64,000 bases of DNA, taken from NCBI GenBank assembly GCA_026004935.1, contig BPKC01000001.1, forward strand, positions 434,001-498,000. Direction: 5' to 3'. Under the pieces are notes generated by a model. It did no database searches. It was not told the origin of the DNA and worked only from the letters and a program-made list of their open reading frames with translations. The stretch is from Rhodothalassiaceae bacterium (GTDB lineage: Bacteria; Pseudomonadota; Alphaproteobacteria; Sphingomonadales; Rhodothalassiaceae). This document shows positions 1-8,128 of the stretch, in pieces. A program made the translations under genes and the position numbers. Within the stretch, counting starts at the first letter, position 1. The number at the start of each line of letters is the position of its first letter.

Positions 1-1198
1 CGAGCAGCGGCGCAAGGTCGCCCGGCTCGAGCCGCCGCCGGCCGGCCGGCGCGAGAAGCGCGGCGGCGATGACGACCTCGCGCAGCTCGCGAATCTGGCC
101 CGGCCAGTCCGCCTCCTCCAGAAGACGCAGGGCGTCCGCGGCGAGCGCCCGCTCCGGCCCGCCGGTGAGCGCCGCCAGCGCACTCAGCGCGTCCTGGGCC
201 AGCGCGGCGATGTCCGCGCGCCGGGCGGCGAGCGGCGGCACCCGCAGCGGCTGGCAGCAAAGAAGATCATGGAGCCGGTCCGACAGCCGCCCGGCGGCGA
301 GCAGCGCCTCGGCCGGCACGGCGGATGTCGCCATCACCCTGACATCGAGGGCGTCCGCGCCCGGCTTCAGCCCGCCGTCCAGCCTGCCGGCCTCGAGCAC
401 CGCCTCGAGCCGGGCGCCGAGCGCCGGCGGCATCGCCCCCGGCTCCTTCAGGCACAGGCTGCCGCCTGCGGCCTCCAGCAAGGCCGGCGGGCGATCCGCG
501 GCGCCGAAGAGCCGCATCTCCAGCTCGGCGGGCTCGAGCCCCGCGCAGTCCACGACGAGGAAGGGTCCGTCGCCGCGCGGGCTCTCCTCATGGATGGCGC
601 GGGCCAGCGCGGTGCGGCCGCTGCCGGGCGGGCCCTCGATCCACACGGGGAGCGGGTTCGCGGCCGCCCGGCGGGCCAGCCGGCACAGCGCAAGGAAGGC
701 GGGGCTGCCGCCGCGCAGCCGTGCGAAGCCCAGCCGCCCGCCGGTCTGCGCGCGGTCCGGTGCTGCCGCCGGTGCCGCTGCGCCGGCCGCGGAAAGCCGT
801 GCGAGCCGGGGGGCGAGCCGGGCGGCATCGACGGGTCCGGCGAGGACGTCGCAGGCGCCCGCGCGCCCCGCATCGATGACGAGCGCAAGCGGCAGGCGCG
901 TTGCGGCCGCGAGCACCGCGGCATGGCCGTCGTCGCGGGCAAGCCTTCTGATGAGGGCGAGACCGGCGCGGCCGGTGGCATCGAGGTCCACGATCACCGG
1001 CGCGCTCCGATCCGGGATCCCGGACGCCGTCTCCGCCGTCTCGGGCGTCAGGAACCTGAGGCCGCGCTCCGGCCCGTCCGCGGCGGCGGGCGCGAGGCGC
1101 CGGGCCCGCGTGTCCGTGGTGATGACGACGCAGCGGGCCGCGCCGTGCTGCGCCGGCGCGCCGCGCAGTCCCTCGGGGCTTACCGGTGAATCCGGCAT
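1..1198 (-). CDS. Degenerate NtrC-type (sigma54 activator-like) regulator, partial
   Basis: The reading frame is open from an ATG with a GGGAGGA ribosome site to the window edge (399 residues seen, 3' end missing). Residues about 20-135 resemble a receiver domain with an Asp near 71-73, but the conserved Lys is replaced (the GPVD segment near 121). Residues about 160-385 resemble a sigma54-interaction AAA+ domain: a Walker A-like GPPGSGRTALA at 189-199 with Arg in place of Lys, LFG at 230-232, and WPGQIREL at 365-372. The GAFTGA loop that should follow LFG is absent, and the Walker B site reads GGSLCLKE (245-252), with Lys where Asp is expected. In the family, GAFTGA contacts sigma54 and Walker B Asp supports ATP hydrolysis, so I infer it is not a classical sigma54 activator. 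A C-terminal DNA-binding domain may lie outside the window. Confidence 0.7.
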   Translation of the reverse strand, partial: MPDSPVSPEGLRGAPAQHGAARCVVITTDTRARRLAPAAADGPERGLRFLTPETAETASGIPDRSAPVIVDLDATGRAGLALIRRLARDDGHAAVLAAATRLPLALVIDAGRAGACDVLAGPVDAARLAPRLARLSAAGAAAPAAAPDRAQTGGRLGFARLRGGSPAFLALCRLARRAAANPLPVWIEGPPGSGRTALARAIHEESPRGDGPFLVVDCAGLEPAELEMRLFGAADRPPALLEAAGGSLCLKEPGAMPPALGARLEAVLEAGRLDGGLKPGADALDVRVMATSAVPAEALLAAGRLSDRLHDLLCCQPLRVPPLAARRADIAALAQDALSALAALTGGPERALAADALRLLEEADWPGQIRELREVVIAAALLAPAGRRRLEPGDLAPLL

Positions 1199-1308
1199 GC
1201 CGTCCTCCCTCGTGCGAAGCCCTGCCCCCGCTCGCGCGCGTTGACTGTGGGGTTGCGGTCGTTAACAAAGCGCAAACCGCCGGCGGCACGGGGCAGGGAA
1301 AGGCGCCG

Positions 1309-2604
1309 ATGACCGGATCAGAGAGCCGCCTGTGGCGGCGGCCGCTGCGGCAGGTGAGGGGCGGTGCGGGCCTTGCGCGTCTTCTGCGGGCGGCGGCCGG
1401 CGGCGACATCGACCCCGATGCCGCCCGCGCGCTCGCCGAGACCCTGGGGCGCCTCAGGGGGCCGGCGACGAAGTTCGCCCAGATTCTGGCGACGCTGCCC
1501 GGCGCGGTGGACGAGCCGCTGGCCGAGGCGCTGGGGGGTCTGCGCCAGCACGCGCCGCCGATGCGGCGGCTGTTCGTGCTGCGGCGGCTGGAACGGGCGC
1601 TGGGCGCCGACTGGCGCCGGCATTTCGCGCGCTTCGAAGAGACGCCGCGCTTCGCCGCCTCGCTCGGCCAGGTCCATTACGGCGTGCTCGCCGACGGGCG
1701 CGCCGTCGCGGTCAAGATCCAGTATCCGGACATGGCCACGGCCCTTGCCGCCGATCTCGCCAATCTGCGCCTTGCGGCGCCGCTTCTGCGCCGGGCCGCC
1801 GGCATCGACATGGCCGACGCGATCGAAGAGCTCGAGGCGCGCTTCGGCGAGGAGCTGGACTATGAGCGCGAGGCGGCGCACATGCGCGCCATGCGCGCGG
1901 CGCTCGAGCCGGAGATCGCCTCCGGCCGGCTCGCCCTTCCCGAACCGGTGGATCGCCTCACCCGGACCGGCGTGCTCACCATGACCTGGATCTGCGGCCG
2001 CCATCTCTTCGATGCCGCACCCGCGCTGGCGCAGCGGGACCGCGACCGGATCGCCGCCGATCTCGTCCGCGCCTGGTACCGGCCGTTCTTCACGCGCGGC
2101 CTCCTGCACGGCGACCCGCATCCGGGCAACATCCTCTGGCAGATAAAGGACGGCCGGCTCGCGCTGGTCGACTTCGGCTGCATGCGCTCCTACGGCGCCG
2201 GGGAAGTCGCGGCCGTGCGCGCGCTGCCCGGGCTGGTGGCGGGCGGGACGCCGGATCGGATTGCCGCCGCGCTCGCCGCTCTCGGCTTCGCGGACCTCGA
2301 CGACCGCCGGCTCGCCGCGCTGATGCCCTGGCTGGAATGGCTGTTCGCGCCCTTCCTTGCGGGCGGTCGCCGGCCCTTCCTGCCCGCGGATCGGCTGGCG
2401 GAGGGCCGCGCGCGGCTTGCGGCGGTGCGCGCGCGGATCCGCGAGGCGGGCGGCATCCGGCTGCCGCGCGCCTTCGTGCTGCTCCACCGCAGCGCCGTGG
2501 TGCTGGGTTCGGTCATCACGCGGCTGGAAGCGAAAGGCGACTGGCGCGCGCTGTGGGACGAGCTGACGTCGGTGCCGCCGCCACCGCCGGAAGCCGGAAG
2601 CTGA
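1309..2604 (+). CDS. ABC1/UbiB-family atypical kinase-like protein
   Basis: A 431-residue protein of the ABC1/ADCK/UbiB family, whose members support ubiquinone synthesis or lipid homeostasis. Family landmarks are visible: KFAQ at 55-58 in the place of the usual KxGQ, the Ala-rich loop AASLGQVH (116-123), the VAVK lysine (K136), the catalytic loop HGDPHPGN (267-274) and VDFG (287-290). The chosen ATG follows GGGAAAGG at good spacing; the frame is also open upstream, but the extra residues look non-coding. It is divergent from the regulator on its left. It lacks the C-terminal transmembrane pair of classical UbiB, so a soluble AarF/ABC1 paralogue is more likely than the ubiquinone UbiB itself. 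The substrate is not known. Confidence 0.85.
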   Translation: MTGSESRLWRRPLRQVRGGAGLARLLRAAAGGDIDPDAARALAETLGRLRGPATKFAQILATLPGAVDEPLAEALGGLRQHAPPMRRLFVLRRLERALGADWRRHFARFEETPRFAASLGQVHYGVLADGRAVAVKIQYPDMATALAADLANLRLAAPLLRRAAGIDMADAIEELEARFGEELDYEREAAHMRAMRAALEPEIASGRLALPEPVDRLTRTGVLTMTWICGRHLFDAAPALAQRDRDRIAADLVRAWYRPFFTRGLLHGDPHPGNILWQIKDGRLALVDFGCMRSYGAGEVAAVRALPGLVAGGTPDRIAAALAALGFADLDDRRLAALMPWLEWLFAPFLAGGRRPFLPADRLAEGRARLAAVRARIREAGGIRLPRAFVLLHRSAVVLGSVITRLEAKGDWRALWDELTSVPPPPPEAGS

Positions 2605-2610
2605 CGCCGG

Positions 2611-3162
2611 TCAGCGCGGCGGGCGGAGCATATGCCGGGCGGCCAACCACAGCCCGACGAAAACCAGGCTGGCGACGAGCTCGTTTGCGGCAAGGGGGTG
2701 CGCGATCGCCGCCATGGCCGTGATGACGACCTGCAGGCCCGCAAGCGCGGCTGCGGTCCCGGCAAGGCGCCGGGGATCCGCCCGCGCGCGCAGGCAGCCG
2801 AGGATCCCCAAGGCGATCACGGGCCAGACCAGCATGTTGACGTCCGCATCCGCCGGTCCGAACAGGCCGACGGCCGCATTGCCCCAGGCGAGCAGGAACA
2901 GACCGCCCAGGATGATCAGGAGACCCGCCCAGCGCCGCGCATCCGCCCGCAGAGGTCTGGCCGCCTCCTCCACCAGGCCGGGCCCGAGCAGAAGCGCCGC
3001 AAAGGCGAGATGGTCGCGCGCGTCCCAGGCAAACGCCTCGCTTGTCAGCGCCGCCGCGGAAACCAGCGCCCACAGGCCGCCCAGCACGGCCCACTTGATG
3101 CGGCCCATGCGGCATACGCGCCGCTCGGCGGCGGGCGATGACGGTGTGGCGGCGGGCGACAT
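2611..3162 (-). CDS. Small integral membrane protein of unknown function
   Basis: A 183-residue protein that I do not recognise. The start was chosen because GGGAG lies just upstream; an open frame extends 48 codons further but without coding character. After a short basic N-terminus there are about five hydrophobic segments: the first around residues 20-45, then LLIILGGLFLLAWGNAAVG, a pair around the NMLVWPVIALGILGCL stretch and the AGLQVVITAMAAIAHP stretch, and a last one near the C-terminus ending in a basic tail. No catalytic or binding motif is evident. It lies tail-to-tail with the UbiB-like gene (6 bp between stops) and head-to-head with the oxidase subunit IV gene. Confidence 0.6.
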   Translation of the reverse strand: MSPAATPSSPAAERRVCRMGRIKWAVLGGLWALVSAAALTSEAFAWDARDHLAFAALLLGPGLVEEAARPLRADARRWAGLLIILGGLFLLAWGNAAVGLFGPADADVNMLVWPVIALGILGCLRARADPRRLAGTAAALAGLQVVITAMAAIAHPLAANELVASLVFVGLWLAARHMLRPPR

Positions 3163-3338
3163 GACGCTCTCCCATGACCCGGTCCATCCTTGCCGACGAT
3201 GATGGCAGGAATGCGCCCGCGGGGCCAGCCCACAAGCATTTGATCGGGGGCGAAGTTCTGCTATCGTCGCGGCCGCGACGGGAGAGGACGGCCGTCCGCC
3301 GGGCAAGGGCGGCGGCGATGGCTGAGCGGAGGAGCACC

Positions 3339-3467
3339 ATGGCGGAGCTGGAACAGCAGTTTCTGTCCGAGCGGGCGAAGACCTACCAGGCCTTCAAGCG
3401 GCTCATCTTCTGGTCGTCGGCACTCACGCTGCTCGTGCTCGCGCTGATGGCCATCTTTCTCGTGTGA
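3339..3467 (+). CDS. aa3-type cytochrome c oxidase subunit IV-like small membrane protein
   Basis: A 42-residue protein with a charged N-terminal half (about 20 residues) and one hydrophobic helix at residues 22-42. Length and pattern match the bacterial aa3 oxidase subunit IV family (PF07835), single-helix subunits that pack against cytochrome oxidase in the inner membrane. The start was selected from two in-frame ATGs because GGAGGAG lies directly upstream. In many Alphaproteobacteria a gene of this family sits immediately before pntAA, as here, which supports the call. No other oxidase genes are in the window, so assembly into an oxidase is inferred from the family only. Confidence 0.7.
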   Translation: MAELEQQFLSERAKTYQAFKRLIFWSSALTLLVLALMAIFLV

Positions 3468-3487
3468 GCGCGGCGACGGACGCCGTG

Positions 3488-3520
3488 TTGCGCCGCAATA
3501 AAATGTCTTGTGCGGCGCAA
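3488..3520. promoter_or_regulatory. Perfect 10-bp inverted repeat upstream of pntAA
   Basis: Arms TTGCGCCGCA and TGCGGCGCAA are exactly complementary and are separated by a 13-bp AT-rich spacer. The element lies in the gap between the subunit IV gene and pntAA. No T-run follows the right arm, so it does not look like an intrinsic terminator. An operator dyad or an mRNA hairpin are both possible. Confidence 0.5.
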
Positions 3521-3580
3521 GATCTTCTGCTTTGATGCGCGGCCGCAGGCATCGCGGGCAGGCGAAAGGGGCATCCCATC

Positions 3581-4714
3581 ATGAAGATCGCGGTGTTGAA
3601 GGAGCGCTGGCCGGAGGAGGCGCGGGTCGCGGCCTCGCCGGAGATGGTCGCCCGCTACCGCAAGGCGGGGTTTGCGGTGGCGATCGAGGCGGGCGCCGGC
3701 GCGGGTGCGCGGTTTCCGGACGAGCAGTACCGCGAGGCGGGCGCCGAGCTGCGCGAAGACCCGGCCGCCGTGCTCGAGGACGCCGACGTCATTCTGACCG
3801 TGCGCGGGCTGCCCGACGAGCTGCTTGGGGCCGCAAAGCGCGGCGCGGTGCTGCTCGGCATGCTCGATCCCCTGCGGGCGAAGGAGCGGATCGCGCGGCT
3901 GGCCGGGGCGGGGCTCGTCGTCTTCGCGCTCGAGCTCATCCCGCGGATCACCCGCGCCCAGGCGATGGACGTGCTCTCCAGCCAGGCGAATCTGGCCGGC
4001 TACCGTGCCGTGATCGAGGCGGCCCGGGTCTTCACCCGTGCCTTTCCGATGATGATGACGGCCGCCGGCACCATCGCACCGGCCCGCGTGATGGTGATGG
4101 GTGCCGGCGTGGCGGGGTTGCAGGCGATCGCGACCGCGCGCCGGCTGGGAGCGGTGGTCTCGGCCACCGACGTGCGGCTGGCGGCCAAGGAGCAGGTGGA
4201 ATCGCTCGGCGCCAAATTCGTGATGGTCGACGACGAGGAGGCGCGCGAGGCCGAGACCGAGGGCGGCTATGCCAGGGAGATGAGCGAGGAATACAAGCGC
4301 AAGCAGGCCGCACTCATCGCCGAGACGCTCAAAAAGCAGGACATCGCGATCACCACCGCCCAGATCCCGGGCCGGCCCGCGCCACGCCTCATCAGCGAGG
4401 AGATGGTGCGCTCCATGAAGCCGGGCTCGGTGATCGTGGATCTGGCGGTGGAAAGCGGCGGCAACTGCGCGCTGACAAAGCCGGGCGAGGTGATCACCGT
4501 CGATGGCGTCACCATCATCGGCTACCGCAATCTGCCGTCGCGGATCGCGACGGATGCGAGCGCGCTCTATGCCCGCAACATCTGGAATTTCCTCGAACCG
4601 CACATCGGCGAGGGCGGCACGCTCGCCTTCGATTTCGAGGACGAGATCGTGGCGAAGACGCTGGTGGCGCGTGATGGTGCGATCGTCCACCCCGCGCTCA
4701 AGGAGGATTCCTGA
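3581..4714 (+). CDS. pntAA: Proton-translocating NAD(P)+ transhydrogenase, subunit alpha part 1
   Basis: A 377-residue soluble NAD(H)-binding domain I of the transhydrogenase that couples hydride transfer between NADH and NADP+ to proton movement across the inner membrane. Visible features are the substrate-binding REARVAASPEMV-like N-terminal segment (here EEARVAASPEMV), the RAQAMDVLSSQANLAGYRAV helix typical of domain I, and a Rossmann turn VMGAGVAGLQA near residue 170. The frame ends where the split alpha subunit of Alphaproteobacteria ends; the membrane part of alpha is a separate downstream gene. AAAGGGG lies upstream of the ATG. It starts a pntAA-pntAB-pntB operon. Confidence 0.95.
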   Translation: MKIAVLKERWPEEARVAASPEMVARYRKAGFAVAIEAGAGAGARFPDEQYREAGAELREDPAAVLEDADVILTVRGLPDELLGAAKRGAVLLGMLDPLRAKERIARLAGAGLVVFALELIPRITRAQAMDVLSSQANLAGYRAVIEAARVFTRAFPMMMTAAGTIAPARVMVMGAGVAGLQAIATARRLGAVVSATDVRLAAKEQVESLGAKFVMVDDEEAREAETEGGYAREMSEEYKRKQAALIAETLKKQDIAITTAQIPGRPAPRLISEEMVRSMKPGSVIVDLAVESGGNCALTKPGEVITVDGVTIIGYRNLPSRIATDASALYARNIWNFLEPHIGEGGTLAFDFEDEIVAKTLVARDGAIVHPALKEDS

Positions 4715-4802
4715 GGGTGGAGGCCGGCCCGCGCCACCGCCGGCGGCGCCATGGTCGGGCGGCCATGCCGGGCGAGAGATTGCGAGGTGAGGAGATGAGG
4801 CG

Positions 4803-5162
4803 ATGATGGCGATGATCCTGAGCGGTGCGGCGGCCGCGCATGCGGCGGTACCGAGCCCCGTGATCCAGCAGCTGACCGTCTTCGTGCTGGCGGTCTTCGT
4901 GGGCTACTACGTGGTCTGGAGCGTGACGCCGGCCCTGCATACGCCGCTCATGAGCGTCACCAACGCGATCTCGTCCGTCATCATCGTCGGCGCGCTGCTG
5001 GCGGCCGGCGGCACGGGCTGGACGACTGCGCAGCTGCTCGGCCTCGTCGCCATCGCGCTCGCCTCCGTCAACATCTTCGGCGGCTTCGCGGTCACCCAGC
5101 GGATGCTCGCGATGTACAGGAAAAAGCCGCGCGCGGGCGCGGACGCTAAGGCGAAGGAGTGA
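4803..5162 (+). CDS. pntAB: Transhydrogenase subunit alpha part 2 (membrane)
   Basis: A 119-residue membrane protein with three to four hydrophobic helices (about residues 22-42, 53-70, 76-100) and a basic C-terminal tail. It forms the N-terminal part of membrane domain II of the proton-translocating transhydrogenase. Two adjacent ATGs follow GAGGAGATGAGG; the first is given. It is separated from pntAA by 88 bp, and its stop lies inside the ribosome-site region of pntB, so translation of the two is probably coupled. Confidence 0.93.
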   Translation: MMAMILSGAAAAHAAVPSPVIQQLTVFVLAVFVGYYVVWSVTPALHTPLMSVTNAISSVIIVGALLAAGGTGWTTAQLLGLVAIALASVNIFGGFAVTQRMLAMYRKKPRAGADAKAKE

Positions 5163-5167
5163 GCGCG

Positions 5168-6595
5168 ATGCCGAGCCAGGCCTTCATCGACGCAACCGCG
5201 CTCGCCTATCTCGCGGCGGCCGTGCTCTTCATCCTGGCGCTGCGCGGGCTGTCGAGCCCCGAAACCGCGCGGCGCGGCAATCTCGCCGGCATGCTCGGCA
5301 TGCTGCTGGCGGTCGCCGCCACCATCGCCCAGCCGGAGATCTTCGCCCATGGGCTGATGCCGATCTTCGCCGCGATCGCGGCCGGCGGCGTGGTGGGGCT
5401 GATCATCGCCCGCCGCATCCCGATGACGGCGATGCCGCAGCTGGTCGCGGCCTTCCACTCGCTCGTGGGTCTGGCCGCCGTGCTGGTGGCGGCGGCCGCC
5501 TTCCTCCATCCGGCAAGCTTCGGCATCCTCGATCCCGAAACGGGGACCATCATCACCGCCTCGCGCGTCGAGATGAGCCTGGGCTCGGCCATCGGCGCGA
5601 TCACCTTCTCGGGCTCCGTGATCGCCTTCCTGAAGCTGCAGGGGCTGATGTCCGGCGCGCCGATCCTGCTGCCCCGGCGCCATCTCATCAATCTGCTCTT
5701 CGGCCTGTTCATCATCGCCGGCATCGTCGCCTTCGTCGGCGACGAGCGGGCGGCGCTCGCGGGCATTCCCGCCTTCTGGTGGGTGACGGCGGCGAGCTTC
5801 GTGATCGGCTTTCTGCTGATCATTCCCATCGGCGGCGCGGACATGCCGGTGGTGATCTCGATGCTCAACTCCTACTCCGGCTGGGCGGCCGCCGGCATCG
5901 GGTTCACGCTGGGCAACACCGCGCTCATCGTCACCGGCGCGCTGGTGGGCTCGTCGGGTGCGATCCTCTCCTACATCATGTGCAAGGGCATGAACCGCTC
6001 CTTCCTGTCGGTGATCGCGGGCGGCTTCGGCGGCGAGGACGCGGCGGCCGGCCCGGCGCGCGCGGACCGGCCGGTGAAGGCCGGCTCGGCCGAGGATGCC
6101 GCCTTCATCCTCAAGAATGCCGGATCCGTCATCATCGTGCCGGGCTACGGCATGGCCGTCGCCCAGGCCCAGCATGCCCTGCGCGAGATGGCGGACATCC
6201 TCAAGAAGCACGGGGTCTCCGTCAAATACGCGATCCATCCCGTCGCCGGCCGCATGCCGGGACACATGAACGTGCTGCTGGCGGAGGCGAACGTGCCCTA
6301 TGACGAGGTCTTCGAGCTGGAGGACATCAACAACGAGTTCGCCCAGACCGACGTCGCCTTCGTGATCGGCGCCAACGACGTCACCAATCCGGCGGCCAAG
6401 ACCGACCCGTCGTCGCCCATCTACGGCATGCCGGTGCTAGACGTCGGCAGGGCGAAGACGGTGCTCTTCGTCAAGCGCTCCCTGTCTCCGGGCTATGCCG
6501 GCGTCGACAACCCGCTGTTCTATCAGGAGAACACGATGATGCTCTTCGGCGACGCCAAGAAGATGGTGGAAGACATCATCAAGCATCTCGATTGA
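5168..6595 (+). CDS. pntB: Transhydrogenase subunit beta
   Basis: A 475-residue protein: residues about 1-280 hold some eight to nine transmembrane helices (domain II), and the last roughly 180 residues form the NADP(H)-binding domain III, with GYGMAVAQAQ, the HPVAGRMPGHMNVLLAEA stretch and the GANDVTNPAA motif all present. An in-frame GTG lies nine bases earlier, overlapping the pntAB stop, but the ATG is better placed behind AAGGAG (8 bp). Domain III binds NADP(H) at the cytoplasmic face and works with PntAA. Confidence 0.95.
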   Translation: MPSQAFIDATALAYLAAAVLFILALRGLSSPETARRGNLAGMLGMLLAVAATIAQPEIFAHGLMPIFAAIAAGGVVGLIIARRIPMTAMPQLVAAFHSLVGLAAVLVAAAAFLHPASFGILDPETGTIITASRVEMSLGSAIGAITFSGSVIAFLKLQGLMSGAPILLPRRHLINLLFGLFIIAGIVAFVGDERAALAGIPAFWWVTAASFVIGFLLIIPIGGADMPVVISMLNSYSGWAAAGIGFTLGNTALIVTGALVGSSGAILSYIMCKGMNRSFLSVIAGGFGGEDAAAGPARADRPVKAGSAEDAAFILKNAGSVIIVPGYGMAVAQAQHALREMADILKKHGVSVKYAIHPVAGRMPGHMNVLLAEANVPYDEVFELEDINNEFAQTDVAFVIGANDVTNPAAKTDPSSPIYGMPVLDVGRAKTVLFVKRSLSPGYAGVDNPLFYQENTMMLFGDAKKMVEDIIKHLD

Positions 6596-6701
6596 CGCCG
6601 GCCCGGCGCGCGGGGCGGGATCGGGCCCGGGTCGCAATCCGGAACGGGGGAGAACGCGGCGCGGCGGCGGGTGTCGCCATGCGAGGGACGGGAGGTGGCC
6701 C

Positions 6702-7241
6702 ATGCGATGCGATCACCGCGGCTTCCTGCGGCTCTGGCTGGTCGCCGCGCTGCTGGTGCTCGCGGGCCTCGGTCCGCTGCCTGGGCGCGCGGGCGAAGCG
6801 GGCGGAGAAGGCGTGCTGCCGCCCGGCGATGTCCACCCCGATGCCCGCCACACGGTCTCCGTCTCCGGCTCCTGGTTCGGGCCGAAATACGCGATCGGCG
6901 GCGTCGATCCGGTCGCCTATTTCACCGAGGGCCGGCCGGTCGCAGGGCGCGATGACGTCACGCTCAGCTACCTTGGCGCCGTCTGGCGCTTTGCGAGCGA
7001 AGAAAACCGGGCGCGCTTCCAGGCCGACCCCGAGGCGTATCTGCCGCAGTACGGCGGCCACTGCGCCTGGGCGGCCGCCCAAGGCAAGGCAGCACCCGGC
7101 AATCCGAAATACTGGCGGATCGTGAACGGCAAACTCCATCTCAACTTCAACGCCGAGACCCAGAAGGAATGGGAACAGGACATCCCGGGCTTCATCGCGC
7201 GCGCCGACCGTCACTGGCGGTCCCCGGAAGGTCTGCACTGA
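6702..7241 (+). CDS. Exported YHS-domain protein
   Basis: A 179-residue protein with an N-terminal signal peptide or anchor (basic start, then hydrophobic residues about 11-28, and AGEA as a possible cleavage region). The mature part carries the YHS pattern: AIGGVDPVAYFTEG, then an aromatic WRFASEENRARF block, YLPQYGGHCAWA, and a C-terminal stretch ending with DIPGFIARAD. This arrangement is common in exported YHS-domain proteins, which are thought to bind metal; no enzymatic role is established for this branch. GGAGGTGG precedes the ATG. It is probably a single transcription unit. Confidence 0.8.
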   Translation: MRCDHRGFLRLWLVAALLVLAGLGPLPGRAGEAGGEGVLPPGDVHPDARHTVSVSGSWFGPKYAIGGVDPVAYFTEGRPVAGRDDVTLSYLGAVWRFASEENRARFQADPEAYLPQYGGHCAWAAAQGKAAPGNPKYWRIVNGKLHLNFNAETQKEWEQDIPGFIARADRHWRSPEGLH

Positions 7242-7533
7242 CGGCCGGACCTGCGGCGGAGCGCGCCGTTCCGCGCCCCATTCCGGCCATCTCTCCGCCC
7301 CGATGTCGCCACCGCCGCATGATCCCCTGACGCCGCCCACGCGAGGGGGGCAGCCGGGGCTTGCGGCTTGAACGCCCGTCGCGGGGCGGCCGCCGGCGGG
7401 AGGGGTTCATGGCGGGGGATTCATCACATCCGTGAACGATCCGCGTGCGGGCCGGCGCCGTGCGGGCGCGCCCGCGCCCGGCCATGACCGTCGCCGCGGG
7501 CGGTCGGGATGAGACGGCGAAGGAGAACGGACG

Positions 7534-8103
7534 ATGAGACGCATGCGCGCATGTCTGACGGGAACCCTGACGGCCCTCTTGCTGACGGCCGCGGTGGCAA
7601 GAGCGCAGGACGAGGAGCGGCCCTTTACGGGCTTCCATGTCGGCCCGGAGGCGGGAGTCAGCATCATCGACACGAATCCGGGCTCGAGCGCCGAATTCTA
7701 TTACGGCGGCCGGCTCGGCTACCGCTACCAGACGGAATCGGGCTGGGTGCTCGGGCTCGAAGGCCGCGCGGGAGACACCACCTTCTCCGAACGCGGCAGC
7801 CTGCTCGGCGTGCCGCTGCGCTCGAAGCTGAGCCGCAGTCTCGGCGGCGAGGCGCTCCTCGGCTACGCGCTGGGGCCCGGCCGACGGCATCTGCTGTTCG
7901 TGGGTGGCGGTGTCGACAACAGCCGTCTGAAGATCAGCGCAGGAGGCGAAAGCTCGGGCACGACGGATACCGCGGCCACCATCCTGGCCGGATATGAATG
8001 GGCCGCCACCGACCGGCTGTCGCTGCGCCTTGCCGGCCAGATCATCCAGCCAGACGGCCTGCGCGAGGGCCGGATCACGGCCGGGCTGTTCCTGCGGTTC
8101 TAG
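7534..8103 (+). CDS. Small outer-membrane beta-barrel protein
   Basis: A 189-residue protein with a clear signal peptide (MRRMRACL, hydrophobic core, cleavage likely after ARA at about 25). The mature part has alternating short beta-like segments (GRLGYRYQTESGWVLGLEGRAG, then the GEALLGYALG and ATILAGYEWA stretches) and ends in Phe (GLFLRF), the usual C-terminal signal for barrel insertion. It resembles the OmpA/opacity-type eight-stranded barrels but no specific family can be named. AAGGAG lies 8 bp before the ATG. The 290 bp before it hold no gene that I can see. Confidence 0.75.
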   Translation: MRRMRACLTGTLTALLLTAAVARAQDEERPFTGFHVGPEAGVSIIDTNPGSSAEFYYGGRLGYRYQTESGWVLGLEGRAGDTTFSERGSLLGVPLRSKLSRSLGGEALLGYALGPGRRHLLFVGGGVDNSRLKISAGGESSGTTDTAATILAGYEWAATDRLSLRLAGQIIQPDGLREGRITAGLFLRF

Positions 8104-8128
8104 ACGGAGGAGCGGCGGGCGGGCCGGA

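Noticed and set aside
69-1244. Long plus-strand open frame over the left edge
   Set aside because: Low-complexity Ser/Arg/Ala composition; the minus strand in this stretch gives a recognisable receiver/AAA+ protein, so it is an antisense shadow.
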